Positions 15,983 through 25,147 of a stretch of DNA of 64,000 nucleotides are shown piece after piece. The notes beneath the pieces were generated by a model. The model saw nothing but the letters and a program-made list of their open reading frames with translations. It made no database searches and was not told the origin of the DNA. Made by a program: the position numbers and the translations under genes. Where the stretch lies: contig CABQKC010000006.1 in NCBI GenBank assembly GCA_902464635.1, positions 1-64,000 on the forward strand. The letters run 5' to 3'. Origin of the DNA: an uncultured Caryophanales bacterium. GTDB taxonomy: Bacteria; Bacillota_I; Bacilli_A; RFN20; CAG-826. Each line of letters begins with the position of its first letter. Positions within the stretch are counted from its first letter, which is position 1.

Positions 15983-16597
15983 ATGCCACGTACACCTGAA
16001 CAAAATAGAATTGTTAAAGACAGAAGAAAGTCAAAAATTACCGAAAAAGCGTTAAAAATTTTCGCCAACATGGACTATAGAGATGTATCGGTAGATACCA
16101 TTACCAAAGCTGTAAGATGCTCTCACGGTCTCTTTTACCATTATTTTGATTCAAAAGAAGATATCTTCAACTATATCATTGACGAAATTGTATTAGAAAA
16201 TTCTAGTCTTTTCCCAATTGAAAAAGCTAATGAAATTGGGGGTACAAATGGTTTAAAAATACTAACTTCCCATTATTCAAGTTTGATAAATGCAACTAAT
16301 CATGATTTGTATTGTCTAAAAATAATGTTAGATTTAATTGACGTTAGCGAGATTCCTTCAAATCTAAAAAAGATTGTTAAAGAAAACGACCTAAAGAAAT
16401 GTCTAATTTCATTAATAAAAACATCCCAAGAAGAAGGAAATGCCATCGCAGGCGATCCAACTTCAATTGCTAAGGCAATGACTTTATTAATAAAAGAAGA
16501 AATTAAAACCAATATGAACGAAAAAGGTAAAAACTCACTTCCTAGCGGAGATATCCTCCTAGGAATGATGATGAAAAAGCCTTTATCAGAAATCTAA
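15983..16597 (+). CDS. TetR-family transcriptional regulator
   Basis: A 204-residue regulator with an N-terminal TetR helix-turn-helix (about residues 20–65; KITEKALKIFANMDYRDVSVDTITKAV, then GLFYHYFDSKEDIFNYI) and a helical ligand-binding domain without recognised specificity. It is only 28 bases behind the DUF368 gene, so it likely shares its transcript and may control it. A terminator with a GAAA loop follows at once. Confidence 0.88.
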   Translation: MPRTPEQNRIVKDRRKSKITEKALKIFANMDYRDVSVDTITKAVRCSHGLFYHYFDSKEDIFNYIIDEIVLENSSLFPIEKANEIGGTNGLKILTSHYSSLINATNHDLYCLKIMLDLIDVSEIPSNLKKIVKENDLKKCLISLIKTSQEEGNAIAGDPTSIAKAMTLLIKEEIKTNMNEKGKNSLPSGDILLGMMMKKPLSEI

Positions 16598-16606
16598 ATC
16601 CTTAGG

Positions 16607-16630
16607 CCTCTAGGAAACTAGAGGTTTTTT
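16607..16630 (+). terminator. Terminator after the DUF368–TetR pair
   Basis: CCTCTAG and CTAGAGG make a 7-bp stem with a GAAA tetraloop, followed by TTTTTT. It lies between the TetR stop and the convergent kinase gene. Confidence 0.88.
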
Positions 16631-16632
16631 AT

Positions 16633-18195
16633 TTATCTATTTCTTGCAGAGAAGTCGAATAAATACTTATATGTATCCTTTAGTTTTGGGTATAACCCTT
16701 TGTAACAATTTTGATATAGTTCTTCATATATCTTCGCATTGTCTTTATTTGGCTTAAACGTAATAGAAGGATGAACCATGCTAGAAATGGCTTCATTTGC
16801 ATCCTTGAATTCCTTTGTAGCGAGGAAGCCAATAATTGCAGCTCCCAACGAAGAGGTTTCATTAGTTTGGACTCTAGTAACTGGAAGATTGAATATATCC
16901 GCGGTGATTTGGCAAATTTCATCCGATCTAGAACCGCCCCCGGCGATTCTAATTTCATTGAACCCATGTCTTAGGTTTTTGGCAAATCCTTCGCTAGCTA
17001 ACCTAAGTTCATAATCAATTCCTTCAATTATGGCTTTATAGACATGCAGCCTTGTTGTTGAATCGCTAAAGCCGACAATAGACCCCTTTACTTCCGGTTT
17101 ATCTAGATTTGAGCCCCAGAAAGGTTGCAAAAGTAATCCGTTAGAACCAGCAGGTATGCTAAAGAGGTTTTTGTTATAGTCTTCGGGGTAAACATCATCA
17201 ATTACAAGATCATTAATGTTCATCGCACCAAATTCTTTTAAGAACCAGTTAATCATCCAATACCCACGATATACTTGTACATCTAGATTGAATTGGCCAG
17301 GCAAGGTTGATGGATAGGCAGGAAAGAATTTGGATGGGGACATGAACTTATTCACACTAGTTTCGACTGAACATGCAGTACCTAAAGAAATAGACAAAAT
17401 TGTGTCTTTAATGACACCTGTCCCTAACGTTTCGCAAGATTTATCAGATCCGCAGGCATAAATAACTAAGCCTTCCGGGAGTCCAGTTTCAAAGGAAGCT
17501 TTCTTGCTGATTCGTCCAATTTCTTGTTCACATTCAACTAATTCACAAAGTTGATTTTTCTTAATAGAGAATATTTGACCCTGCATATGGGTTTCTGGTT
17601 TTTTATACCATTGCTTTTTCTTGTAATTTAATGGGTAATGCCCTGTGTAATCAGAAGCAGAGTCGATTAAATTACCAGTCAATTTGTAATTAAAATAAGT
17701 CGACAAGGCGACATATTTATCGATACGAGCGAAATTCTCTGGTTCATTTTCTTTAACCCAGTTAGCAACTGTCCTTCTTCTATTCATTTGGATAACAGCA
17801 GACATTCCAACAAGCCCAAATGCTAATCTAGAAAACAAAGGGAGTGGCTTTTCGCATTTTGCATATCTTTGGTCTAGCCAAAGTATCATTGGGCGGATTA
17901 CCTTGTTGTCTTTGTCTAGCAAAACAGCAGAATCTCTAAAGCAAGTCATCGTAATACCTTTGACTCTTTTCATCAAATCTTTATTTTTGCTTATTCCTTG
18001 GGAACACTTGCATAAACATTCGTAATAATAAGCGGGATCTTGTTCGGCATAACCTGGTTTAGAAGAAAAATAAGCTGGTTCATAGGTTTGCTTTTCGCAG
18101 GCAAGAGTATTCCCGTTTCTATCAAATATCGATACACGTACCGACTGTGTTCCAAAATCTATCGTTAGAATTAAATTAGACTGTTCCATTTTCAT
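16633..18195 (-). CDS. FGGY-family carbohydrate kinase
   Basis: A 520-residue sugar kinase of the FGGY (xylulokinase/glycerol kinase) family, which phosphorylates a sugar or polyol with ATP. The N-terminal phosphate-1 loop TIDFGTQSVRVSIFD, the SLGTACSVE segment, the GLLLQPFWGSN stretch and the C-terminal IRIAGGGSRSDEICQ adenosine-binding motif are all present. Sugar specificity cannot be read from sequence; xylulose- or ribulose-type substrates are typical. The start may be the first or third methionine (18195 or 18189). It stands alone, divergent from ppdK. Confidence 0.85.
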   Translation of the reverse strand: MKMEQSNLILTIDFGTQSVRVSIFDRNGNTLACEKQTYEPAYFSSKPGYAEQDPAYYYECLCKCSQGISKNKDLMKRVKGITMTCFRDSAVLLDKDNKVIRPMILWLDQRYAKCEKPLPLFSRLAFGLVGMSAVIQMNRRRTVANWVKENEPENFARIDKYVALSTYFNYKLTGNLIDSASDYTGHYPLNYKKKQWYKKPETHMQGQIFSIKKNQLCELVECEQEIGRISKKASFETGLPEGLVIYACGSDKSCETLGTGVIKDTILSISLGTACSVETSVNKFMSPSKFFPAYPSTLPGQFNLDVQVYRGYWMINWFLKEFGAMNINDLVIDDVYPEDYNKNLFSIPAGSNGLLLQPFWGSNLDKPEVKGSIVGFSDSTTRLHVYKAIIEGIDYELRLASEGFAKNLRHGFNEIRIAGGGSRSDEICQITADIFNLPVTRVQTNETSSLGAAIIGFLATKEFKDANEAISSMVHPSITFKPNKDNAKIYEELYQNCYKGLYPKLKDTYKYLFDFSARNR

Positions 18196-18253
18196 TCTCT
18201 TTTTTTCCAGGCTTAATTATAGATAAATTTTCGCCTAATGAAGATAGTTTTAT

Positions 18254-18267
18254 TTTACTAAAGTAAA
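18254..18267. promoter_or_regulatory. Palindrome TTTACT-AA-AGTAAA in the kinase/ppdK gap
   Basis: A perfect 6-bp inverted repeat with 2-base centre in the 205-base divergent gap. A minus-strand TATAAT (18217–18222) between it and the kinase gene gives a plausible promoter, so the palindrome would lie upstream of that promoter. Operator function is inferred. Confidence 0.3.
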
Positions 18268-18343
18268 GCACATGTCTCTTTTTTAGGCTTTTCTTTATAA
18301 GAAACATATTAATTTTATCTTCTTTAGAAGGCTCTATATGTGG

Positions 18344-18372
18344 TAAGATTTATCCGCTGGGTTTAAAAACCC
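18344..18372 (+). promoter_or_regulatory. ppdK extended −10 promoter and 5' hairpin
   Basis: TGG followed by TAAGAT (18344–18349) gives an extended −10 element; no good −35 is visible. Just past the expected start site is the perfect inverted repeat GGGTTT-AA-AAACCC (18359–18372), which may stabilise the transcript's 5' end. A strong AGGAGG lies before the ATG at 18401. Confidence 0.45.
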
Positions 18373-18400
18373 TTTATTAAATTGTCATTAGGAGGATACA

Positions 18401-21061
18401 ATGGCAGAAAAGAAATATGTTTATTCCTTCAAAGAAGCCCATGAAGCCCATTTAGGCAAGGACATTCTTGGAGGAAAAGGCAACGGTCTCGCCGAGATGA
18501 CTGCCGCTGGAGTAAATATTCCAGCTGGATTCACCGTTACTACCGAAGCCTGCAATCTCTATTACGAATCCGGTAAAAAGATTCCTGATTTCGTTTGGGA
18601 CGACGTTGTCGCCCACATCCATCAAATCGAAGAAATCGATGGAAAAGCCTTTGGTGGCGGAAAAGGATTACCTCTTCTAGTTTCTGTTAGATCTGGTGCC
18701 CGTATGTCCATGCCAGGCATGATGGATACAATTCTTAACCTTGGTTTAAATGATGAAACCGTTAAAGAATTAGTCGAAGGAACCGGCAATGAAAGATTTG
18801 CTTGGGACTCCTATCGTCGTTTCATCTTGATGTTCACCAACATCGCCAAAGGACATCCACGTACCAAGATGGATGCCATGCTTGATCAAATCAAGAAAGA
18901 CAATGGCTACAAGCTTGATACCGAAGTCACCGTTCCACAATTAAAGGAACTCGTAAAAGCCTACAAGGCCTACTACAAAGAAACATTTGGTGAAGATTTC
19001 CCAACCGATCCATATGTCCAATTAAAAGAAGCTATCGCCGCTGTCTTCCGCAGCTGGGATAACCCACGTGCTAACGTTTATCGTCAAATGAACGGTATCC
19101 CATATGAATGGGGAACCGCCGTTAACGTTCAAACCATGGTATTTGGTAACATGGGTGAAGATTCTGGTACTGGTGTTGCTTTCTCTAGAAACCCATCCAC
19201 CGGTGAAAAGAAGATCTATGCCGAATTCTTACCAAACGCCCAAGGCGAAGACGTCGTTGCTGGCGTTCGTACCCCTCTCCACATCGAGGAACTCGAAAAG
19301 AGAATGCCAGAAGTCTATAAGCAATTCATGGAAACCATCAAGAGAATGGAAAACTATTTCCACGATATGCAAGACATGGAATATACCATCGAAAAAGGCA
19401 AACTCTACTTCTTACAAACCCGCAATGGTAAAAGAACCGCCAGAGCTGCTTTAAAGATTGCCTGCGACTTAGTCGACGAAGGTTTAATCGATGAAAAGGA
19501 AGCTTGCTTAAGAGTCGAACCAAAGCAACTCAATGACTTGCTCCACCCAACTTTCGATGAAGCTGACTTAAAGAAACACGAACCAATCTTAAAAGGTCTC
19601 CCAGCCTCCCCAGGTGCCGGAACCGGTAAGATTGTCTTCACCGCTGAAGAATGTAAGGAATTACACGACAAGGGAATCAAAGTTGTTCTCTGCCGTGCCG
19701 AAACTTCTCCAGAAGATATCATCGGTATGGTTAATTCCGAAGCTATCGTTACCGCTAGAGGCGGTATGACTAGCCACGCTGCCGTTGTTGCCCGTTCCAT
19801 GGGTAAATGCTGCGTTGCCGGATGCACCGATGCCATAATCAACGAAGAAGAAAAGACCATGAGCATTGGTGGCAAAGTCTATCACGAAGGTGATGTTATC
19901 TCTGTCAACGGTTCCACCGGTTACGTCTATGAAGGCGAAATCAAGATGGTTCCAGCCGACTTAGGTGGCGACTTTGGCCGTATGATGACTTGGGCCGATA
20001 AGTATCGTAGACTAAAGATCCGCGCTAACTGCAACACCCCACTTGATGCCGATAATGCACATCAATTCGGTGCCGAAGGTATTGGTCTATGCCGTACCGA
20101 ACGTATGTTCTTTGCCGATGACCGTATCCTTAACATGCGTTCCATGATTCTTTCCGAAACAGTCGAACAACGTGAAGCTGCCCTAGAAAGAATCCGTCCA
20201 TATCAAGTTGACGACTTCTACCATATGTATATGTCTGCACCAGACGATATGGTCTGCATCCGTTTACTCGATCCACCACTACACGAATTCTTACCAACTA
20301 TCGATGATGCCAAGAACATCAAAGACTTAGCCGAAAAGCTTAATGTCTCCGAACAAAAGGTTCGCGATAGAATCAATCAATTGCAACAAGCTAACCCAAT
20401 GATGGGTTTCCGTGGCGTACGTCTATGCGTTGCCTATCCAGAAATCTATCGTATGCAAGCTACCGCTATCATCCAAGCTGCTATCAAAGCCAGCAAGGAA
20501 TTAGGCAAAGATGTTGAACCTGAAATCATGATTCCTCTCACCGGCGAATTAAAAGAATTCAAGTTTGCTAAGAACGTAGTTGTCGAAGCAGTCGAAAACG
20601 AAATGAAGAAGGAAGGCAAGACTCTTGTCTACCACGTTGGTACCATGATCGAAGTTCCAAGGGGAGCTTTACAAGCTGGCAACATTGCCAAAGAAGCTGA
20701 ATTCTTCTCCTTCGGAACCAACGACTTGACCCAATTAACCATGGGCTTCTCCCGTGATGACTCCGGACAATTCTTGAATTACTACTATGACAAGAAGATT
20801 TATGAATTCGATCCATTCCAAACCATCGACGTCGAAGGTGTTGGCGAATTAGTCAAGATTGCCGTCGAACGTGGCCGTGCAACTAGAAAAGATCTAGTAG
20901 TCGGTGTCTGTGGTGAAACCGGTGGCGATCCAGCTTCCATCATGTTCTATGATGCCGTTGGACTAGATTATGTCTCCTGTTCGCCATTCCGTGTCCCACT
21001 TGCTAGACTTGCCGCTGCACAAGCTAACATCGTTCACGAAAGAGAAAAAGCCGCTAAGTAA
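18401..21061 (+). CDS. ppdK: Pyruvate, phosphate dikinase
   Basis: An 886-residue full-length PPDK, interconverting pyruvate, ATP and Pi with PEP, AMP and PPi; in gut fermenters it often runs as a PPi-linked glycolytic step. An N-terminal nucleotide-binding domain (GGKGNGLAEM, SVRSGARMSMPGMMDT) is followed by the swivelling domain with the phospho-histidine in GGMTSHAAVVARSMG (about residue 458) and the PEP/pyruvate barrel with GFRGVRL and the catalytic cysteine in VGVCGETGGDP (about 836). Its codons favour C-ending forms far more than the neighbours, a sign of very high expression. It is one of few left-arm genes transcribed toward the origin. Single-gene transcript with its own promoter and terminator. 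Confidence 0.98.
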   Translation: MAEKKYVYSFKEAHEAHLGKDILGGKGNGLAEMTAAGVNIPAGFTVTTEACNLYYESGKKIPDFVWDDVVAHIHQIEEIDGKAFGGGKGLPLLVSVRSGARMSMPGMMDTILNLGLNDETVKELVEGTGNERFAWDSYRRFILMFTNIAKGHPRTKMDAMLDQIKKDNGYKLDTEVTVPQLKELVKAYKAYYKETFGEDFPTDPYVQLKEAIAAVFRSWDNPRANVYRQMNGIPYEWGTAVNVQTMVFGNMGEDSGTGVAFSRNPSTGEKKIYAEFLPNAQGEDVVAGVRTPLHIEELEKRMPEVYKQFMETIKRMENYFHDMQDMEYTIEKGKLYFLQTRNGKRTARAALKIACDLVDEGLIDEKEACLRVEPKQLNDLLHPTFDEADLKKHEPILKGLPASPGAGTGKIVFTAEECKELHDKGIKVVLCRAETSPEDIIGMVNSEAIVTARGGMTSHAAVVARSMGKCCVAGCTDAIINEEEKTMSIGGKVYHEGDVISVNGSTGYVYEGEIKMVPADLGGDFGRMMTWADKYRRLKIRANCNTPLDADNAHQFGAEGIGLCRTERMFFADDRILNMRSMILSETVEQREAALERIRPYQVDDFYHMYMSAPDDMVCIRLLDPPLHEFLPTIDDAKNIKDLAEKLNVSEQKVRDRINQLQQANPMMGFRGVRLCVAYPEIYRMQATAIIQAAIKASKELGKDVEPEIMIPLTGELKEFKFAKNVVVEAVENEMKKEGKTLVYHVGTMIEVPRGALQAGNIAKEAEFFSFGTNDLTQLTMGFSRDDSGQFLNYYYDKKIYEFDPFQTIDVEGVGELVKIAVERGRATRKDLVVGVCGETGGDPASIMFYDAVGLDYVSCSPFRVPLARLAAAQANIVHEREKAAK

Positions 21062-21085
21062 TTAGCTGGTTAAACAATCAAATTA

Positions 21086-21110
21086 GAGCTGCCGAAAGGT
21101 GGCTCTTTTT
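21086..21110 (+). terminator. Terminator after ppdK
   Basis: GAGCTGCC and GGTGGCTC form an 8-bp stem (two G·U pairs) with a GAAA loop, followed by TTTTT. Confidence 0.85.
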
Positions 21111-21154
21111 TACTATTTAAACAATAAATATGATATAGGGGGTTAATCGAATTT

Positions 21155-21180
21155 AAAAAATGGCTAGTTTTTGCTAGCCA
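21155..21180 (-). terminator. Terminator after the mnmE–glmU gene run
   Basis: On the minus strand TGGCTAG and CTAGCCA form a 7-bp stem with a 6-base loop, followed by TTTTTTAAAT. It starts 6 bases past the glmU-like stop, so that gene ends naturally here. Confidence 0.85.
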
Positions 21181-21186
21181 CTTAAT

Positions 21187-22170
21187 TTATTTCATTTCCG
21201 AATCTTTTAGGGCAATGTCCTTAATATTTTTAAATTCAACAACGTTATCGTTTCCTATATGTACGTTATCTAAATATGTATTAGGACCTATAACGTTTCC
21301 TTCGCCTATAGTAGAACCATTCATTATGAATGTATTAGGCCTTATAGTCGTATCTACTCCGACTGTTGAATCAGGAGAAATATATGTTGTTTCAGGATCT
21401 TCAATAGTTACTCCAGAAAGCATTAGTTCCTTATTGATTCTTTCTTGAATCTTTTTAGCAGCGATTGATAAGTGATATCTATCATTAACACCCATTGTTT
21501 CATCTAAATCATCAATTGAGAATGAACCGACTTTCTTGCCATCTCCTGCGAATAAGCCAATAACGTCGGTTAAATAATATTCATGAGCGGCATTTGATGG
21601 GGTAAGCCTATCCAGGTCCCTAAATAGTTCTTTATTGTCAAATACATACACCCCTGCATTAACTTCATTGATTTCAGCTTCTTCAGGCGTGCAGTCTCTT
21701 TGCTCGATTATTTTCTTAACATGGCCATTTTCAAGATAGATACGTCCATATCCGGTAGGATCATCCATAAGTGCGGTTAAAATGGTTAAATCATTGCCAT
21801 TTTCTTCATGCGCCTTTAGCAAAGCACCTAAGGTTTTACTTGTTAATAAAGGGGTATCGCCACAACAAACAATAGTAATACCTTCTTTGTCTTTCAATAC
21901 TGGGGCAGTCATCATAATGGCATGACCGGTACCTTTTTGTTCTTTTTGCCAGACAACTTTAGAGTCTTTAGAAACTATAGATGAAGTCATTTCTCCACCA
22001 AATCCAACGATGGTGACTATTTCTTCAAACCCTAATGGTTTTAATGCTTCCAAAACATATTTAACCATTGGACGGCCTAAAATAGGGAAAGAGACTTTAG
22101 ACATCTCATCTCTTTTGGATTTCATTCTAGTGCCCTTACCGGCCGCTAGTATTATTGCGTGTTTGTTCAT
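21187..22170 (-). CDS. glmU: Truncated GlmU: UDP-HexNAc pyrophosphorylase domain only
   Basis: A 327-residue protein. The N-terminal 230 residues are a GlmU-type uridylyltransferase with the nucleotide loop LAAGKGTRMKSK, the GTGHA motif, CGDTPLL and EVNAGVYVF, so it should make UDP-GlcNAc (or UDP-GlcN) from UTP and the hexosamine 1-phosphate. GlmU proteins are usually about 450 residues with a C-terminal left-handed beta-helix acetyltransferase. Here the helix stops after a few hexapeptide turns (about 255–310), before the region with the acetyltransferase catalytic residues, and a terminator follows the stop. The acetyl transfer step must be done by another protein, or the enzyme uses pre-acetylated substrate. 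It overlaps ispE by 4 bases. Confidence 0.82.
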   Translation of the reverse strand: MNKHAIILAAGKGTRMKSKRDEMSKVSFPILGRPMVKYVLEALKPLGFEEIVTIVGFGGEMTSSIVSKDSKVVWQKEQKGTGHAIMMTAPVLKDKEGITIVCCGDTPLLTSKTLGALLKAHEENGNDLTILTALMDDPTGYGRIYLENGHVKKIIEQRDCTPEEAEINEVNAGVYVFDNKELFRDLDRLTPSNAAHEYYLTDVIGLFAGDGKKVGSFSIDDLDETMGVNDRYHLSIAAKKIQERINKELMLSGVTIEDPETTYISPDSTVGVDTTIRPNTFIMNGSTIGEGNVIGPNTYLDNVHIGNDNVVEFKNIKDIALKDSEMK

Positions 22171-23024
22171 TTATTAGCTCCTCCCATAAGTGTTTTAGTC
22201 AAAGCGGAAATGTATCCAAGCTTTTCATATTTCTTTTGGGCCTCTTTCATTTTCTTAAGGTCAAAAGACATAGCAAATAAGCTAGATCCAGATCCTGACA
22301 TTGAAACTATTTTAAACCCATCCTTGACTAATGAGGAATATATTTCCCCTACTTTAGGCAAAAGATAGACTGCAGGAGGCATTAAATCATTGCCGATACT
22401 TCTAGCAATTAGATTCTCATCAGCAGTTTCTAAACCTTTTATAACACCCTCTGTATCAATACGGATGCTCTCGCCTTTATAGTTAGAATAAACTTCTTTT
22501 GTAGATAAGCCTTCTTCTGGTTTAACAATTAATACATAAAAAGGCTTTAATAGCTTAATGGGTTCGTTCTTTTCTCCGATTCCCCCAACTCTAGAAGGGA
22601 TGTTATGGATGAAAAACGGAACATCTGCCCCAATTGTTAATCCAATCTCGCATAATTGTTCATCGGAAAGATTGAGTTTAAGCATCTTGTTTAATGCGAT
22701 TAAGACAGCAGCAGCATTAGAAGAACCACCACCTAGTCCAGCAGCAAAAGGAATCTCTTTATGAATATGGATAAGGAAATTTTCTTTAAATCCGCATGCT
22801 TTTCTTAAGGCGTCAGTAGCTTTTTTGCATAGATTAGCTTTAGCACTCATTAAACGAAAATCATCGCAAGTAATATAGGTGTCGTTGCTATAAATCTTGT
22901 TTATTTCAATGACATCATGCAATTCCAAAGGAAGGTTTATCATGTCTAATTCATGATACCCATCATCTAATGTTCCCAATATTTTTAACGAAAGATTAAT
23001 CTTGGCGTATGACTTAATGTCCAT
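22167..23024 (-). CDS. ispE: 4-diphosphocytidyl-2-C-methyl-D-erythritol kinase
   Basis: A 285-residue GHMP kinase catalysing the ATP-dependent fourth step of the MEP isoprenoid pathway. The N-terminal SYAKINLSLKILG lysine motif, the ATP-binding PFAAGLGGGSSNAAAV loop (about 95–110) and the C-terminal VSMSGSGSSLFA motif are intact. It shows that this organism makes isoprenoids by the MEP route. TGA stop overlapping the next ATG couples it to glmU; rsmA is 10 bases upstream. Confidence 0.95.
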   Translation of the reverse strand: MDIKSYAKINLSLKILGTLDDGYHELDMINLPLELHDVIEINKIYSNDTYITCDDFRLMSAKANLCKKATDALRKACGFKENFLIHIHKEIPFAAGLGGGSSNAAAVLIALNKMLKLNLSDEQLCEIGLTIGADVPFFIHNIPSRVGGIGEKNEPIKLLKPFYVLIVKPEEGLSTKEVYSNYKGESIRIDTEGVIKGLETADENLIARSIGNDLMPPAVYLLPKVGEIYSSLVKDGFKIVSMSGSGSSLFAMSFDLKKMKEAQKKYEKLGYISALTKTLMGGANK

Positions 23025-23034
23025 ATATAAATCC

Positions 23035-23844
23035 TTATTTTAATAACTGTTTTCTATTTGATAAAAGAAGATATTGCTCAGGGGAAATTTGCTCTGGCCT
23101 ATAATTTAATGGAATATTGCATTCTTGAAGCAAGGCTTTCGTTTTGTCTTCATCTTGTAATAAATCCTTCAAATTATTGTAGATTGTTTTCCTCCGTTTT
23201 AAAAATAGCGACTGAGATAGTTTATACGCTTTAAGGACGTTTTCATCAAAATTCGTATCTAAATCTATTTTTATGACTGTTGAATCAACATGCGGACGAG
23301 GGGAAAAGCAATTCTTATTAACATTAAATAGCTTTGTTGCTTTCCCTCTTAAAGTAAGAAGAATGTTTAAAGGGGAATAATCCTTGGTATTTGTTTTTGC
23401 TAATATTCTATCAGCTGCTTCCTTTTGAATCATAAAGACAAACCTAGTAGCGTTCTTTGCTTCTAGTAAAGCCTTTTCTATCAAAGCAGACGTAATGTAA
23501 TAAGGCAAATTACCAACAACTTTAGAATAGGATGAATAATCGATTTTCAGCGCATTTCCCATTTCAATTTTTAAAAATTCATTGTTTTGGAAGTCGCTTT
23601 TTAGTTTGGTAATCATAGCTTCGTCTATATCAACAAGAGTTGCTTTTGCAGGTCCAAAAGATAAATAGTAAGACAACGAACCAGCCCCACAACCAATCTC
23701 TAAAACATTATCTTTTTCAGTTAATTCAAGACTAGAAACAATAAGGGAGGCCTTTTCTTTATCGATAAGAAAATTTTGGCCAACTTCTTTTTTGGCAAGG
23801 AATTTTAATTGTTCTATTTCTTCAAAATATTTATTTGCATCCAT
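23035..23844 (-). CDS. rsmA: 16S rRNA (adenine1518/1519-N6)-dimethyltransferase RsmA (KsgA)
   Basis: A 269-residue SAM-dependent methyltransferase that dimethylates two adenosines in the 3' hairpin of 16S rRNA during late 30S assembly. Motifs: N-terminal KKEVGQNFLIDKE, SAM-binding VLEIGCGAGSLSYYL, and the catalytic NLPYYITSALI (NLPY). The C-terminal helical domain is normal. It overlaps rnmV by 14 bases, preserving the Bacillus rnmV–rsmA pair. Confidence 0.96.
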   Translation of the reverse strand: MDANKYFEEIEQLKFLAKKEVGQNFLIDKEKASLIVSSLELTEKDNVLEIGCGAGSLSYYLSFGPAKATLVDIDEAMITKLKSDFQNNEFLKIEMGNALKIDYSSYSKVVGNLPYYITSALIEKALLEAKNATRFVFMIQKEAADRILAKTNTKDYSPLNILLTLRGKATKLFNVNKNCFSPRPHVDSTVIKIDLDTNFDENVLKAYKLSQSLFLKRRKTIYNNLKDLLQDEDKTKALLQECNIPLNYRPEQISPEQYLLLSNRKQLLK

Positions 23845-24373
23845 TAATAAATTCCTCCAATTGTTTCTTATCTATATTCATTGCGTTTAGCCTTTTTAAC
23901 AATGTCTTTCCGTTTCCGTATCCTAAATGGAAATGAGTCTCTACATTTTCTTTGTTAACCCCGCTATTCTCACCTACTAGCTTAAGTTCAAGAAGGTCTG
24001 AATAGGTTAGATTTCCTGGAGTAGGCGATTTGGTAATAGTAATGTGCGACAAGGCATCTAGAATTGTTTCCTTATCAGACTCCGCTACCCCAACCTTATG
24101 ATGCTTAATTGCTTTTTCTTTTGGAATATAAGCGTGTTTCAGATTTGGAATATGTTGATCTAGCACATCTCTTATCCTTTTTCCTGGATAATCTGGATCA
24201 GTTAAAACTATGACATCTTTCCTTTTTGACGCCTCCAAAATGTAGTCTATTGTTTCACGTGGAACGTCTGAGCCATTAGTGGTAACTATCTCCGCATCAA
24301 GAAAAGAAGTCAATAAGGATACATCGGTAGTGCCTTCTACTACAATTAGGGCATTTATCACTGTCTTACTCAT
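23831..24373 (-). CDS. rnmV: Ribonuclease M5
   Basis: A 180-residue Toprim-domain nuclease that makes the final cuts in 5S rRNA maturation in low-GC Gram-positives. Toprim residues are visible in LIVVEGTTDV (glutamate) and VLTDPDYPGKRIR (DxD), followed by the KAIKHHKVGVAE stretch typical of RnmV. It overlaps both neighbours, tatD (4 bases) and rsmA (14 bases). Confidence 0.94.
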   Translation of the reverse strand: MSKTVINALIVVEGTTDVSLLTSFLDAEIVTTNGSDVPRETIDYILEASKRKDVIVLTDPDYPGKRIRDVLDQHIPNLKHAYIPKEKAIKHHKVGVAESDKETILDALSHITITKSPTPGNLTYSDLLELKLVGENSGVNKENVETHFHLGYGNGKTLLKRLNAMNIDKKQLEEFINGCK

Positions 24374-25146
24374 GGTTTCACGTGGAACAATTTATTGAAA
24401 TTGTCTTGTATTTTTTTGCTTAAAATGTCAAGAGAAATTTCCTTAATTTCTGACATTTGTCTTACTATATATGGGATATATTCTGGATAATTTGTTTGGC
24501 CCCTAAATGGAACCGGAGGTAAATAAGGGCAGTCGGTTTCTGAAAGAATTCTATCAATAGAAACTTCTTTGACACATTGTTTTGGAACGATTGAATTCTT
24601 ATATGTTATAGGCCCATCAAAGCCAAAATAATAACCTAGCTTTTCAAATTCTTTCATCATTTCTACTGAGCCAGAGTAGCAATGTAAAACGCCTTTTGCT
24701 TGAGGCGTGTATTCTTTTAATATATCAAAAGTGTCTTGAACGGCTTCTCTACAATGGATTGAAACAGGCAAGCCAAGTTCGTCCACCATTTTTAGTTGCT
24801 TGATAAACCATATTTTTTGGTTATCCCTATCCTTTTGCTCTTTATACCAATGATAATCTAATCCGATTTCTCCAATGGCTATGACTTTTGGGTTTTTGCA
24901 GAGTTCTTTTATTTTGTTTAGATTATCATCGCTTACATTTTCTAAATTTTCAGGATGAAATCCGATGGCAGCATAGACCCCTTCATGTCTAGAGGCGATT
25001 TCTATAGCCTTTAATGAACTTTCTAAGTCATATCCGACAACTAAAATAGTAGTAACCCCTGCTTTAAATGAAGATGCAACTACTTCATCTACATTATCTT
25101 TGAATCTTTCATCATTAAGATGACAATGCGAATCAACAAAATTCAT
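24370..25146 (-). CDS. tatD: TatD-family metal-dependent DNase
   Basis: A 258-residue TIM-barrel metallohydrolase (TatD family, 3'-5' DNase activity in characterised members). Metal ligands are seen in SHCHLND, AIGEIGLDYHW, SIHCREA, LHCYSG and SETDCPYLPP. The ATG at 25146 (MNFVDSHCHL) matches the family start and follows the mnmE stop by one base; upstream in-frame codons are mnmE overlap. Its Bacillus counterpart yabD heads the same tatD–rnmV–rsmA series. Confidence 0.93.
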   Translation of the reverse strand: MNFVDSHCHLNDERFKDNVDEVVASSFKAGVTTILVVGYDLESSLKAIEIASRHEGVYAAIGFHPENLENVSDDNLNKIKELCKNPKVIAIGEIGLDYHWYKEQKDRDNQKIWFIKQLKMVDELGLPVSIHCREAVQDTFDILKEYTPQAKGVLHCYSGSVEMMKEFEKLGYYFGFDGPITYKNSIVPKQCVKEVSIDRILSETDCPYLPPVPFRGQTNYPEYIPYIVRQMSEIKEISLDILSKKIQDNFNKLFHVKP

Positions 25147-25147
25147 T

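Noticed and set aside
19405..19875. A 156-codon antisense frame in ppdK
   Set aside because: Produced by the biased codon use of ppdK; no start signals.
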